A stretch of DNA of 64,000 nt, from the NCBI RefSeq assembly GCF_009696315.1, contig NZ_VUMG01000005.1:86218-150217 (forward strand). The letters run 5' to 3'. The notes beneath the pieces are model-generated. The model worked only from the letters and a program-made list of their open reading frames with translations. It was not told where the DNA came from and ran no database searches. The stretch is from Cutibacterium porci (GTDB lineage: Bacteria > Actinomycetota > Actinomycetes > Propionibacteriales > Propionibacteriaceae). Positions 18,197-26,978 of the stretch are shown here, in pieces. The position numbers and the translations under genes were made by a program. Position 1 is the stretch's first letter. Each line of letters opens with the position of its first letter.

Positions 18197-18228
18197 GGTC
18201 AGGTCTGGCTAGACCAGAGGATCTGACC
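18197..18228. terminator. Bidirectional terminator between convergent ugd and GH13 genes
   Basis: A two-part stem, GGTCAG/CTGACC outside and TCTGG/CCAGA inside with a five-base loop, sits where the two genes converge. It begins 14 bases after the ugd stop and includes the last codons of the GH13 gene. The symmetry would serve both strands; there is no clear U-run. Confidence 0.55.
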
Positions 18229-19434
18229 GGCCTCCCGAATGAGGGCGGAGCAGCCGTCGCGCACATCGAGTTCGACGATCAGAGGTTCTACCCCTGGCGC
18301 CACGCTTCGGTAAACGTAGCGTTCATTGGTGAGATCTAGAGCCTCGGTGCGGGCATCCACGAGCCACGGGTGACGACGCCGCAGGCCGAGCAAGGCTTGG
18401 TGGGCGCGAAACGTATCTTCACCGAGGGCGGACAGGTCCGCAGGACGAGTTGGGAATACCGGGCGAATGTCGTCGTCACCCCCGAATCTTTCCTCTTTAA
18501 TCCCACGATATGCCAGCTCATCTCCGTAGTAGATGAGTGGGATACCACCAACGGTGGCGAGTATTGCGGTAGCAAGGATGGCGCCATCTTGCCCCACCCG
18601 TGAGGCTATTCGGGTGACGTCATGGTTGCCGACGAAAGTCATCGGCGTAAAGGCGTTGCTGAACTCGTTGTGACGGCTCAAAGCGTGGTCAAGCTCAAAG
18701 AAGTTACGGGATGCAATGGCGGACCATATCGCCTTCCATAACTCGTACTGGGTCACCGAATCCATACCTGAGGTGTGGACAATATCGGTGTAATCGCCGT
18801 GAATAACTTCGCCAAAAATCCACACGTCTGGGTGCGTTTCACGCACCGGGGGAAGCACCGCCGCCCAAAACTCAGGCTTGACGGAATACGCGGCGTCCAA
18901 CCTCCACCCGTCGACGCCGCGGTCACACCAATAGTTCATCACCCGGGTGACGAGCTGCCGGACTGCGGGGTCGTCATGGTTGAGGGCTACCAGCTCATCG
19001 TGGCCCTCGAAAACGGCAAGCTGGCCGTCGCGCCAGCGAACGAAGCGGCCAGCATCGGAAGCCGGACCGGCGCTCTGCGCGTCCTGCACGATGCGGTTTC
19101 GAATCGAAACGTGGTTGAAGACCCCGTCGAGAAGTATGGACAAGCCGCGACCGTGGGCGGCCTGGACCAGGTGATCGAAGTCAGCGTCGTCGCCAAGCCG
19201 AGGGTCGACGGTGAAGTAATCCAGCGTGTCATAGCCGTGGCTAGCCGACGAGAAGACCGGCCCCAGCGCCAGGCCAGAGCACCCGAGTGACACAACATAG
19301 TCCAGCCACGCCTCCACATGAGTGAGACGATGACTCATGTGGTGAGATCCCTCACGTATCGGGGCCCCGACGAATCCCAACGGATAGACATGCCACCCAA
19401 TGAGGTAATCAACCCATCCAGGCCGATGAGCCAT
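18199..19434 (-). CDS. Alpha-amylase family glycoside hydrolase (GH13)
   Basis: 411 residues with no signal peptide, so cytosolic. GH13 regions are present: LLDGVFNHVS, GWRLDAAYSV (nucleophile Asp near 178), WIFGEVIHGDY (acid/base Glu near 206) and FVGNHDVTRI (Asp near 268). The chain is short for the family and has only a small C-terminal domain. The IREGSHHMSHRLTHVEAWLDY start resembles intracellular enzymes that act on maltodextrins or glucosylated small molecules. Substrate unknown. Confidence 0.9.
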   Translation of the reverse strand: MAHRPGWVDYLIGWHVYPLGFVGAPIREGSHHMSHRLTHVEAWLDYVVSLGCSGLALGPVFSSASHGYDTLDYFTVDPRLGDDADFDHLVQAAHGRGLSILLDGVFNHVSIRNRIVQDAQSAGPASDAGRFVRWRDGQLAVFEGHDELVALNHDDPAVRQLVTRVMNYWCDRGVDGWRLDAAYSVKPEFWAAVLPPVRETHPDVWIFGEVIHGDYTDIVHTSGMDSVTQYELWKAIWSAIASRNFFELDHALSRHNEFSNAFTPMTFVGNHDVTRIASRVGQDGAILATAILATVGGIPLIYYGDELAYRGIKEERFGGDDDIRPVFPTRPADLSALGEDTFRAHQALLGLRRRHPWLVDARTEALDLTNERYVYRSVAPGVEPLIVELDVRDGCSALIREAGQILWSSQT

Positions 19435-19480
19435 GACGCCTCCCGCCGTTGCAACCGATCAACTACCAACGTCCATCATG

Positions 19481-20905
19481 TCAGTCGCTATGCAGATTCG
19501 CCGTTGAAAGGTCAGCACGAGGCGCTTTGGTGACGATCTTGTGGCCGATCCACAGCACGAGGAACACCGGGATGGTGATGTAAGCGACGACCATGCCAGT
19601 GATATCACCGCTAAGAACTGCATCCCGCCCCTGCCCTAAGGTGACGATAACGCACAGCACCCCGGCGACGATCGGCCCAGCGGGGTACCAACGCGCCTGA
19701 TACGGCAACTCGGATAAGTCGTGCCCCTGAATCAGGAAAGCGCGTCGAAACTGGATATGGCATATCGCAATACCGATCCATGCGATAAACCCGCACAACC
19801 CCGAGATATTCACTAGCCAGGTATATGCCTGGCCTGAACCCACTAGGGAGGTCGCAAAGCAGGCAGCCCCGACGAAAGTAGTAACGACGAGAGCCGGAAC
19901 CGGAACCCCTCGTCGATTCGTGCGACCAAGTATCCGCGGCGCTTTACCCTCACGCGCTAGGGCATAAAGCATCCGGGTGGACGCATAAAGACCTGAGTTA
20001 CCGGCAGACAGCACCGAGGTGAGGATAACTGCGTTCATCACAGCAGCCGCAGCGGCAACACCAGCCCGCTTTAACACCAAGGTGAACGGGCTGACGGCAA
20101 TATCGGTGACCTCGCCTGCAAGCAGGTGCGGATCGGTATAAGGCAGCAGCACACCGATAACGGTGATCGCACCAATATAGAAGATCATAATCCGCCAAAA
20201 GATCTGACGGCTGGCCCTTGGGACTGTCGCCGCGGGATCTTTCGATTCTCCTGCGGCAATGCCAATGAGCTCGGTGCCTTGAAAAGAAAATCCAGCAATG
20301 AGAAAGACGGTCATAATGCCGCCGAACCCATGAACGAAGGGTGCCTCACCACGACGCCAATTAGAAAGGCCAGGAGACGTCCCCATGATCCCAGCAATCA
20401 TGAGTATGCCAAGCACTAAGAAGACGATCACCGCCGTCACCTTGATGATGGCGAACCAAAACTCACCTTCGCCATACGCGCGGGCAGACAGGACATTCAA
20501 AAGGAAGAGTAAGGCCAGAAATCCGACCGACCATATCCACGACGGTACCCCGGGCCACCAGTAAGCCATCACGATTGAAGCGGCAGCTAATTCCGCAGCT
20601 ACTGTGATAGCCCAGTTAAACCAGTAGTTCCACCCCAACGCGAAGCCGAATGACGGTGAGACGAATCTCGTGGCGTAGGTTTCAAATGCACCTGGCACTG
20701 GAAGATAGGAGCTCATCTCACCTAAGGACTGCATCAGCAGAAAGACCATAAGCCCCATAGCAAGGTAGGCAATCAGGGCTCCGCCTGGCCCCGCCTGGGA
20801 GATGGTGGCACCAGACGCTACAAATAGCCCGGTACCGATAGCCCCGCCGATCGCGATCATATTCATGTGTCGCGAGGAGAGCCCGCGCTTCAATTCACCG
20901 TCCAT
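19481..20905 (-). CDS. APC-family amino acid permease
   Basis: 474 residues with about 12 transmembrane segments. The amino-acid transporter block is at the N-terminus: LKRGLSSRHMNMIAIGGAIG, GLFVASG, and then GGALIAYLAMGLMVFLLMQSLGEM. FSFQGTELIGIAAGES near residue 220 is also typical. It belongs to the amino-acid/H+ symporter subgroup that includes the GABA, D-Ala/Gly/D-Ser and aromatic permeases. The specific substrate cannot be deduced. Confidence 0.9.
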   Translation of the reverse strand: MDGELKRGLSSRHMNMIAIGGAIGTGLFVASGATISQAGPGGALIAYLAMGLMVFLLMQSLGEMSSYLPVPGAFETYATRFVSPSFGFALGWNYWFNWAITVAAELAAASIVMAYWWPGVPSWIWSVGFLALLFLLNVLSARAYGEGEFWFAIIKVTAVIVFLVLGILMIAGIMGTSPGLSNWRRGEAPFVHGFGGIMTVFLIAGFSFQGTELIGIAAGESKDPAATVPRASRQIFWRIMIFYIGAITVIGVLLPYTDPHLLAGEVTDIAVSPFTLVLKRAGVAAAAAVMNAVILTSVLSAGNSGLYASTRMLYALAREGKAPRILGRTNRRGVPVPALVVTTFVGAACFATSLVGSGQAYTWLVNISGLCGFIAWIGIAICHIQFRRAFLIQGHDLSELPYQARWYPAGPIVAGVLCVIVTLGQGRDAVLSGDITGMVVAYITIPVFLVLWIGHKIVTKAPRADLSTANLHSD

Positions 20906-21017
20906 GGTGGTCCTCAGTTAGGAGAGCCCCGCCCTGCTGAACGAAGCGTCGGCAACTGTACCGCCCGCAAGGACCCTCTCATTCAATACTCTGTATGCTG
21001 ATACGCCGCACACAAGA

Positions 21018-21047
21018 AAGGCGCCCCGACATTACGCCGGGACGCCT
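21018..21047 (-). terminator. Terminator of tpx
   Basis: AGGCGCCCCG and CGGGACGCCT form a near-perfect GC stem 10 bases beyond the tpx stop, followed on the minus strand by CTTTCTTGTG, a weak U-rich tail. The arrangement suits an intrinsic terminator ending tpx transcription. Confidence 0.7.
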
Positions 21048-21056
21048 CTCATGATC

Positions 21057-21566
21057 TCAGGCCTTGGACGCAGCCTCGAGCGCAGCATCATAATTCGGCT
21101 CGGTGGTGATCTCATCAACAAGCTGGGTGTAGGTCACTTTGCCCTCAGCATCGACAACGATGACGGCTCGGGCCAGCAGGTGCTTCATCGGGCCGTCAGC
21201 GAGGGTGACTCCGAGATCCTTTCCAAAATGGGAGCGGAATGCCGACGCGACGACCACGTTCTCGATGCCCTCTGCTCCGCAGAAACGATCCTGGGCGAAC
21301 GGAAGGTCACGAGAAACACACACGACGGTGGTGTCATCGAGTCCGGCGGCCTTCTCGTTGAAGGTACGAACGCTCGTGGCACAGACACCGGTGTCGATAC
21401 TCGGGAAGATGTTGAGGACGAGCTTCTTGCCCTTAAGCTCGTCACTCGTCAACTCCGATAGATCAGGCTTGACAAGGGTGAACGACGGTAGCGCAGACCC
21501 AACCTGAGGAAGATCGGCGACAGTGTTGACGGTCTGTCCTTTAAACGCAGTAGTAGCCATGGTCAC
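21057..21566 (-). CDS. tpx: Thiol peroxidase
   Basis: 169 residues from a GTG (or 167 from the ATG at 21560). It is an atypical 2-Cys peroxiredoxin. The peroxidatic Cys is near residue 62 ([17 protein letters not shown]) and the resolving Cys near 96 ([15 protein letters not shown]), at the Tpx spacing. It reduces H2O2 and alkyl peroxides with thioredoxin in the cytosol. It is a single gene with its own terminator. Confidence 0.95.
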   Translation of the reverse strand: MTMATTAFKGQTVNTVADLPQVGSALPSFTLVKPDLSELTSDELKGKKLVLNIFPSIDTGVCATSVRTFNEKAAGLDDTTVVCVSRDLPFAQDRFCGAEGIENVVVASAFRSHFGKDLGVTLADGPMKHLLARAVIVVDAEGKVTYTQLVDEITTEPNYDAALEAASKA

Positions 21567-21612
21567 ACTTTATGCGGATATGGCTGCCGACCACGAGGCT
21601 CTCGGGGACCAT

Positions 21613-22581
21613 TCAGTTCCGAGTGAACAGGTCAGATGCTGCGTCGAGGGTACTCACCTCGTCATGGGTCAAGGTGAGATCGGTTGCGGCCAGTAGTGGG
21701 CCAAGCTGGTCAACTCTGCGAGCTGACGCGATGGGGGCCGTGACGCCTTTCGCGAGCAACCAGGCCAGCGCAACCGACGTCACCTCAGCACCGTGGTCCC
21801 CGGCGATGCGACGCAATTGATCGAGGACAGAAAAAGCCGCAGCCTCGTGCTCGGCATCAGGCAAGTACGCGGTCATCATGGATTCGCGGGCTACACCGTG
21901 CAAGTCGTCGCGCGTGGTGTATTTGCCAGTCAGGAACCCCGAGGCTAGCGAAAAATATGGGAAGAGGGCCAGGCTGTACTCCCTGGCTAGTTGCCCGTAA
22001 CCCTGCGGATCCTCGACGTCTGCGCGATGCAACAGGTTGTACTGCGGCTGCAACGCGATAGGCCTTGCAAGGCCCTCATGCTCGGCCACTTCAAGCCACT
22101 TTTGTTCGCGGGCTACCGAGAAATTGGATAAAGCAATCCAACGCACCTTGCCGGCCTTAACGAGCTTATCGAAGGCCACTGCCATGTCCTCGATCTGCTG
22201 GGAGTCGTCGTCAAAGTGGGCGTAGTAGAGGTCAATGTAGTCGGTATGGAGCCGCGCCAAGGAGGCGTCAACCGCAGCAGAAATGTTCTCCGGAGCCAAG
22301 CCCTTAAACTCCGGGTGAGTTGCGACCTTGGTGGCTAGGACGATGTCGTCGCGCCGACCGCCTTTCTCCAACCACGAACCGATGATTGTTTCGGACTCGC
22401 CACCGCTATTGCCGTCAACCCAATGTGAGTAACCATCCGCGGTGTCAACCAGCGATCCCCCAGCAGCGATGAAAGCATCAAGGATGGCATGGGACTCATG
22501 CTCATCAGCCGTCCAACCGAAGGTATTAGCCCCCAAAACTATTGGTTTGACGTCCAGATCAGTGCCTGGGATACGAGTCAT
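21613..22581 (-). CDS. Aldo/keto reductase
   Basis: 322 residues, one TIM-barrel oxidoreductase. The tetrad is visible: Asp and Tyr in VDTADGYSHW, Lys in VLATKVATHPEF, His in YIDLYYAHFDD. The NADP-binding end is LAWLLAKGVTAPIASARRVDQL. The YajO/MocA-like group often reduces aldehydes, but the substrate is open. It is 27 bases from the ACT-domain gene upstream on the same strand and may be co-transcribed. Confidence 0.9.
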   Translation of the reverse strand: MTRIPGTDLDVKPIVLGANTFGWTADEHESHAILDAFIAAGGSLVDTADGYSHWVDGNSGGESETIIGSWLEKGGRRDDIVLATKVATHPEFKGLAPENISAAVDASLARLHTDYIDLYYAHFDDDSQQIEDMAVAFDKLVKAGKVRWIALSNFSVAREQKWLEVAEHEGLARPIALQPQYNLLHRADVEDPQGYGQLAREYSLALFPYFSLASGFLTGKYTTRDDLHGVARESMMTAYLPDAEHEAAAFSVLDQLRRIAGDHGAEVTSVALAWLLAKGVTAPIASARRVDQLGPLLAATDLTLTHDEVSTLDAASDLFTRN

Positions 22582-22608
22582 GAGACCTCCTCTAGATCAT
22601 GGCCGAGA

Positions 22609-23127
22609 TCACGAACGGTCAACCAGATCAATGTCGACCATAATCTCGGTGGCAATAGCTTCCAATTCCGAGCGTAGTTCGTCGAGGGTCGTCGAGTTCG
22701 TAATACGGCACTGCACTTGCGCCTCGAAGAGAATACCGTCCCCCATCGGAGCCTCACGTAAACCGGTAGACAGGTCATCTATGGTGACCCCAAGGCGGGC
22801 CATGGTGGACGTCACGTTATGGATAATGCCCTGATGGTCGTGACCGACAAGGTGAACCACCAAAACGGCCTCGCCCTCATCGTGGTGCGGGCTGGTATCA
22901 GTGACGGTAACCCGCAGTCCCTTAGCCTCAAGACGATTAAGGTCAGCCTTCAGGGGCTCAACCTTGGAATTGTCGATGTCAACAAGGACGATCCCGGCGA
23001 AGGCGCCAGCGAGCCGTGCCATACGGCTATCAAGCCAGTTGCCGTCGTAGCTGGCAACGATTTCAGACAAGTCGGAGACGAGCCCGGCGCGGTCCACGCC
23101 GACCGCAGTGAGAAGGAGCTGAGTCAT
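22609..23127 (-). CDS. ACT-domain protein, GcvR-like
   Basis: 172 residues made of two ACT domains (about 1-80 and 88-170), each beginning with the typical VDRAGLVSDLSEIVA or HDHQGIIHNVTSTMA turn. Such tandem ACT proteins resemble GcvR, which senses glycine, but the ligand and target here are unknown. It is not next to glycine-cleavage genes. It lies between the peptidyl-tRNA hydrolase-like gene and an aldo/keto reductase gene on the same strand. Confidence 0.82.
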   Translation of the reverse strand: MTQLLLTAVGVDRAGLVSDLSEIVASYDGNWLDSRMARLAGAFAGIVLVDIDNSKVEPLKADLNRLEAKGLRVTVTDTSPHHDEGEAVLVVHLVGHDHQGIIHNVTSTMARLGVTIDDLSTGLREAPMGDGILFEAQVQCRITNSTTLDELRSELEAIATEIMVDIDLVDRS

Positions 23128-23150
23128 AACTCAATTCTACGCGACGTTGC

Positions 23151-23918
23151 TCACCATCGGGCCCTGGTGGTCGCAGTGGGGCCATCAAACTCCGTGAACC
23201 CGGCGTCGACAACCCTGACGCGCGCAACATCAGCGTCCCAATGTTCGACCGTGGGAGTGACGACGTGAACTCGAAACTCGTCGCGGCGCCACCTGTCCAA
23301 GGCGTGACGGTCCTCGTCGTTTCCAGAACTCATGGCCTCGTAGGCGAGCTGGGCAGCATGGCCGCACTGGGCGCAGGCCTTACCGGTAGTCATCTCAATA
23401 CGGGGGTTGATTTCTATCGTGACAACGCCGTTGGTCGTGGCAGAAACGCCGTCGGCGGGAAGATTAGTGCCAGCCACCTGCAGCTTGTCGATCTGCTTGG
23501 GTTGGGGGCGCACTGGAGCCGGTACGAAGGCCCTCACCCTCGCAGGACTAGTCTCGACGGGGCCGTCTGCTGGCGGGTCCTGGCTGACGGTAACTCCTTC
23601 GAGGGCCTGGACGTCGTCCCACCTCTTGCCAGAGGCACGGCGAACGATCTTGCGAATGCGCTTATCAGACCACTGTCGCACGGCGTCGTGCCAGGGACCT
23701 CCCGGCTGAGTGCGAGGATCATCAAGGAGAAAAACAACCGCCCGCGCTGCCGCCTCGCAGGCATCTACCTGTCGCGCCGGATGACGTTTGTCACGCAGCA
23801 GTACCAGTTGCATCGCCCAAGGGTCGGGCTCGTGCTCGGGTGTGATCACTCCTGGCAGGCTACCCGTCGGCCCCGACGAGTGACCAGGGCGGTCGTCGGT
23901 AGCGCCGCACATCTGCAA
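23151..23918 (-). CDS. PTH2-type peptidyl-tRNA hydrolase family protein
   Basis: 255 residues. The N-terminal 35 residues look unconserved, and a better start may be the ATG at residue 36 (MQLVLLRDKRHPARQ). The chain ends with GKACAQCGHAAQLAYEAM, the region that in PTH2 enzymes carries the KxxAQxxHA-type active-site motif. An insertion in the middle (about 120-165) separates the two parts. Actinobacterial genomes carry such proteins besides the main Pth. Activity is inferred. The start faces the HAD gene across a palindrome. Confidence 0.75.
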   Translation of the reverse strand: MQMCGATDDRPGHSSGPTGSLPGVITPEHEPDPWAMQLVLLRDKRHPARQVDACEAAARAVVFLLDDPRTQPGGPWHDAVRQWSDKRIRKIVRRASGKRWDDVQALEGVTVSQDPPADGPVETSPARVRAFVPAPVRPQPKQIDKLQVAGTNLPADGVSATTNGVVTIEINPRIEMTTGKACAQCGHAAQLAYEAMSSGNDEDRHALDRWRRDEFRVHVVTPTVEHWDADVARVRVVDAGFTEFDGPTATTRARW

Positions 23919-23935
23919 GACTCACAGATGTGCGG
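23905..23935. promoter_or_regulatory. 11-bp inverted repeat across divergent start sites
   Basis: CCGCACATCTG and CAGATGTGCGG are perfect arms around a nine-base spacer. It covers the first codons of the PTH2-like frame and the GTG start of the HAD gene. It could be a shared operator, or could form an mRNA hairpin that hides the HAD start. It supports a downstream true start for the PTH2-like gene. Confidence 0.55.
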
Positions 23936-24532
23936 AGCATCATCTGGGACATGGGAGGAACGCTGATCGACACGTACCCAGAGGTCGATCAGACCCTTGC
24001 GGAAGTCGTCTGGGCCACTCCAGGTAAGGAACAACTGGCCGAGGTGGCACAGCTGAGATCAGCGTCAATCGCCCACGCCATCGACGCGTTGGCTGACCGC
24101 TACCAAGTATCATCAAAGCAGCTCAATGATGCGTACTCTGCCCTCAAGAAGAAGTGGATACACGACCCTGCGCCACTCATGGCGGGGGCTGACGAGGCCA
24201 TGGCAGCGGTACGTCGAGGCGGCGGACTCAATCTCGTCGCAACCCACCGCGACCGCACCAGTGCGGAAAACCTTTTGAAAGCCCTCGGGGTGCAGGTTGA
24301 CGATCTGGTATGCGCGCCCGACGGTTTTGCTCGTAAACCCGACCCACATATGAACCAGGTGCTCATGGAGCGCCATGGCCTCTCCCCCACCGACGTCATC
24401 GCTGTGGGAGACCGACTCATTGACGTTGAGGCGGCACGATCGGCAGGAATCGAGGGGATCTTGGTGGCCCCGAAACCGTACCCGCACGTCACGACGATCA
24501 CGAGCTTGACGGAATTGCTGGATCGACTGTGA
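23930..24532 (+). CDS. HAD-superfamily hydrolase
   Basis: 200 residues with a GTG start. HAD motifs are the catalytic pair DMGGTLID near the N-terminus (the first Asp nucleophile; the second position is Gly instead of the usual Asp), motif II VATHRDRTS, the motif III lysine in FARKPDPHM, and motif IV VGDRLIDVEAA. The Gly in place of the acid/base Asp is seen in some phosphonatase-like relatives and weakens a phosphatase call. It is cytosolic and of unknown substrate. It is divergent from the PTH2-like gene. Confidence 0.85.
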   Translation: MRSIIWDMGGTLIDTYPEVDQTLAEVVWATPGKEQLAEVAQLRSASIAHAIDALADRYQVSSKQLNDAYSALKKKWIHDPAPLMAGADEAMAAVRRGGGLNLVATHRDRTSAENLLKALGVQVDDLVCAPDGFARKPDPHMNQVLMERHGLSPTDVIAVGDRLIDVEAARSAGIEGILVAPKPYPHVTTITSLTELLDRL

Positions 24533-24557
24533 ACCAACCTTGCGCTAGGGATCGATC

Positions 24558-25192
24558 ATGCGGAAATCACCTGGCATAGGACGACGTTTCAGGCGTGCTC
24601 TGGCCTGGCTCCTCGTCGGAATTCTCGTCGGAGGCGGCACGGTCATTTGGTTGTCTCGCCAGAACGTACCTGCGCTCGGCGGTTTCATCGGCACCTCCGA
24701 GAAGACGACCGACCGTCGAGTTGTCAAGTCCATGGAATTCAAGGGAGACGTTTACTCAGTATGAAGATTCCAAGACTGCTGCAAAAAGAGCAGGCTAAAA
24801 CCATTGGCGGCCACGAGGTTTGGGGCACCAAGAAGACCGAATTCATCCAGTATGGCTATGATGCCCAGCTCGGTATTGACGGTACAGCTGTCATTATCAC
24901 GCGTAAAGATCCGACTCACATCAAAGTCACTGTGCCTCCGTTCAAATTCACCGGCCACAGTAACGAAGAATTCAAGAAGGCAGCCGAGGACAACGGCGCT
25001 ATTAGCTTCGTGACCGCTGACATCGACGCCGCCAAGGCGATCACGGAACTCTAAAACCCCGCGACAGAACAGCAACATATCAAGGACAATGACAAGGCTC
25101 TCAGAGCCCAGTGCGAAAAGTTCTACCGAGGCATCGCCGAAGGTATTGATCCCAGCATCCAGGTCGAATTCGAATATAAGGATACCAGCTGA
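24558..25192 (+). pseudogene. Disrupted DUF4230 membrane-anchored protein gene
   Basis: The first frame (24558-24764) encodes a basic start, one transmembrane helix (ALAWLLVGILVGGGTVIWL) and the opening of a DUF4230 domain (VVKSMEFKGDV). It then stops. The remainder of the domain continues in another frame from about 24752 (LLSMKIPRLLQKEQAKTIGG, EFIQYGYDAQLGIDG, NEEFKKAAEDNGAISFVT), stops at TAA 25052-25054, and resumes in the same frame to 25192 (FYRGIAEGIDPSIQVEFEYK). Thus one frameshift and one in-frame stop break an otherwise recognisable gene of about 210 codons. DUF4230 has no known function. Confidence 0.82.
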
Positions 25193-25202
25193 GGCAAGGC
25201 AT

Positions 25203-25244
25203 AGTTGTGGGCTACTCGCTGAACAATGCGAGTAGCCCACAACT
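25203..25244. terminator. Strong hairpin terminator
   Basis: AGTTGTGGGCTACTCGC and its exact reverse complement form 17-bp arms around an 8-base loop, ten bases after the DUF4230 remnant, with TTGCC behind on the plus strand. It lies between the plus-strand remnant and the end of the arc operon on the minus strand, and may serve both. Confidence 0.75.
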
Positions 25245-25365
25245 TTGCCAATAGTCCCACGGCCTGAGACTCCCACACGGGGCCAAGGCACGCGCAGATA
25301 CACACCCTCCTGGTTGGCTATCAGGCCAGTTATATATCACGAGAATCTGGACTGCATAGCGGAAC

Positions 25366-25905
25366 CTAGCCTTCGACGATCAAGCCCTCGGATGGGAAAC
25401 CCGTCTCAGCCATTTGCCGGAAGGACTTAGCAAGGTCCTCGCCTCCGACGGCGGGTGTACAGATGATGAGGACTGTGTCATCACCCGCAATCGTGCCAAT
25501 AATGGCGTCAATACCTGACGAATCAATCGCCGAACCCAAATACTGAGCAGCACCGGGCGGAGTTTTGATGACCACCGCACTATCGTTGCTATTTACTTCA
25601 GTACACAACGAATGACATATGCGAGCAAGGTGATTACGAGCTGGGAGCCCCGTCGTCACGTCTGAGGGGTGCTCCCCCTCAGGAATGACGTAGCGAAAAT
25701 TCCCTAAGTGGTCCCTACTACGGATCGCACCCGCATCCTTAAGATCGCGAGAAAGCGTCCCCTGGCTGACGACAATACCCCCGTCAGCCAGTCTCTGCGC
25801 CAGCTCAGCTTGCGACGATATTCGTTCAGAACGTATCAATGCGCTGATACGGGATAACCGAGCCGCCCTAGACACAAGAACCGCTTTGTGACCGTCGTTG
25901 GTCAA
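25366..25905 (-). CDS. argR: Arginine repressor ArgR
   Basis: 179 residues from a TTG at 25905, chosen because AAGGAGG lies eight bases upstream and homology begins just after it; longer frames back to 26124 run into arcC. The N-terminal winged helix (about 12-80) contains RISALIRSERISSQAELAQRL and VSQGTLSRDLKDAGA, typical of ArgR. The C-terminal hexamer and arginine-binding part holds TPPGAAQYLGSAID and IIGTIAGDDTVLIIC with the GDDT acid pair that binds arginine. It is the last gene after arcDABC, so it probably controls that operon in response to arginine. Confidence 0.93.
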   Translation of the reverse strand: MTNDGHKAVLVSRAARLSRISALIRSERISSQAELAQRLADGGIVVSQGTLSRDLKDAGAIRSRDHLGNFRYVIPEGEHPSDVTTGLPARNHLARICHSLCTEVNSNDSAVVIKTPPGAAQYLGSAIDSSGIDAIIGTIAGDDTVLIICTPAVGGEDLAKSFRQMAETGFPSEGLIVEG

Positions 25906-26050
25906 CGGAACCTCCTCCTTACGCACATCGCAACCGCGACAGTCACCAGCCTGCTCGATCGGCTTGCTCAATCCGTTGGGAGTCCTAACATCACCGCCGT
26001 CAATGTCACTGGCAGTGTGCCATGATCCCAGCGAGGCCAATGATCTCATG

Positions 26051-26956
26051 TCAGGCCACGATTGTCGTGCCATGGGTGCCGTTGACGAGGCCTTGGATGT
26101 CTTCGAGGGACCCGATAACAGCACGATTTCCCGTTGCTAACGCGAAATTACACGCGGCCTGAACCTTCGGTCCCATCGACCCAGCCGCGAACGGCGTATC
26201 CAGAGCCTCCCGGGCATGCATCAACTCAATACGCTCCTGATTGGGCTCACCCCAGTGATTAAACACTCCTGCAACATCGGTGGCAATCACTAGCACGTCA
26301 GCCCCGACACGAACAGCCAACTCCGCTGAGGCAAGATCTTTATCAATCACAGCCTCAACACCATGAAGGCGACCATCCTCATCAAAAACACACGGGACTC
26401 CGCCGCCACCAGCACAGACCACGAGCACACCGGAATCCACTAATTGACGAATCGCCTTCTGCTCAACAATGTTGCGCGGCTGCGGCGAGGGCACCACACG
26501 ACGGTAGTACTGCCCATCACGAGCAACCGTCCACCCCCGCTGTGCCGCTAACCGCTCAGCGGTCTGCTGATCGTAAACCGGGCCTATCGGCTTGGTCGGG
26601 TGCTCAAATGCAGGATCGTCGCCATCAACCACTGTCATCGTGATCATCGAGACAATCTGCTGATCCTTCGGCATGACATTGCCTAGCTCCTGCTCGATCA
26701 TGTATCCGATCATCGCCTGAGACTCAGCACCTAACACATCCAGCGGATAAATACCCACCTCCTCATATGCCGTCGATTGCAATGCCAACAACCCCACCTG
26801 GGGGCCATTACCATGCGCCACGACGACCTCATGATCGACAGCGACTTCCTTAATCCGCTCCGCGGCAATACGCACATTGGCGCGTTGATTCTCGGCCGTC
26901 ATCGTCTCCCCGCGGCGCAGTAACGCATTGCCGCCGAGCGCAATCAAAATTCTCAT
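26051..26956 (-). CDS. arcC: Carbamate kinase
   Basis: 301 residues from the ATG at 26956, where the family begins ([17 protein letters not shown]). Blocks [42 protein letters not shown] and the end region [16 protein letters not shown] are those of bacterial carbamate kinases. It makes ATP from carbamoyl phosphate and ADP, the last step of the arginine deiminase route. It starts 22 bases after the arcB stop and is followed by argR. Confidence 0.96.
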   Translation of the reverse strand: MRILIALGGNALLRRGETMTAENQRANVRIAAERIKEVAVDHEVVVAHGNGPQVGLLALQSTAYEEVGIYPLDVLGAESQAMIGYMIEQELGNVMPKDQQIVSMITMTVVDGDDPAFEHPTKPIGPVYDQQTAERLAAQRGWTVARDGQYYRRVVPSPQPRNIVEQKAIRQLVDSGVLVVCAGGGGVPCVFDEDGRLHGVEAVIDKDLASAELAVRVGADVLVIATDVAGVFNHWGEPNQERIELMHAREALDTPFAAGSMGPKVQAACNFALATGNRAVIGSLEDIQGLVNGTHGTTIVA

Positions 26957-26978
26957 CACAACCTCCCCAGCCCATTCA

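Noticed and set aside
23405..23966. Plus-strand frames overlapping the PTH2-like gene
   Set aside because: They are shadows of the minus-strand gene, which carries the PTH2-type C-terminal motif.
24752..25303. 183-codon frame antisense to the DUF4230 remnant
   Set aside because: The plus strand shows clear DUF4230 similarity in broken frames; the antisense frame has no recognisable features and crosses the terminator hairpin.
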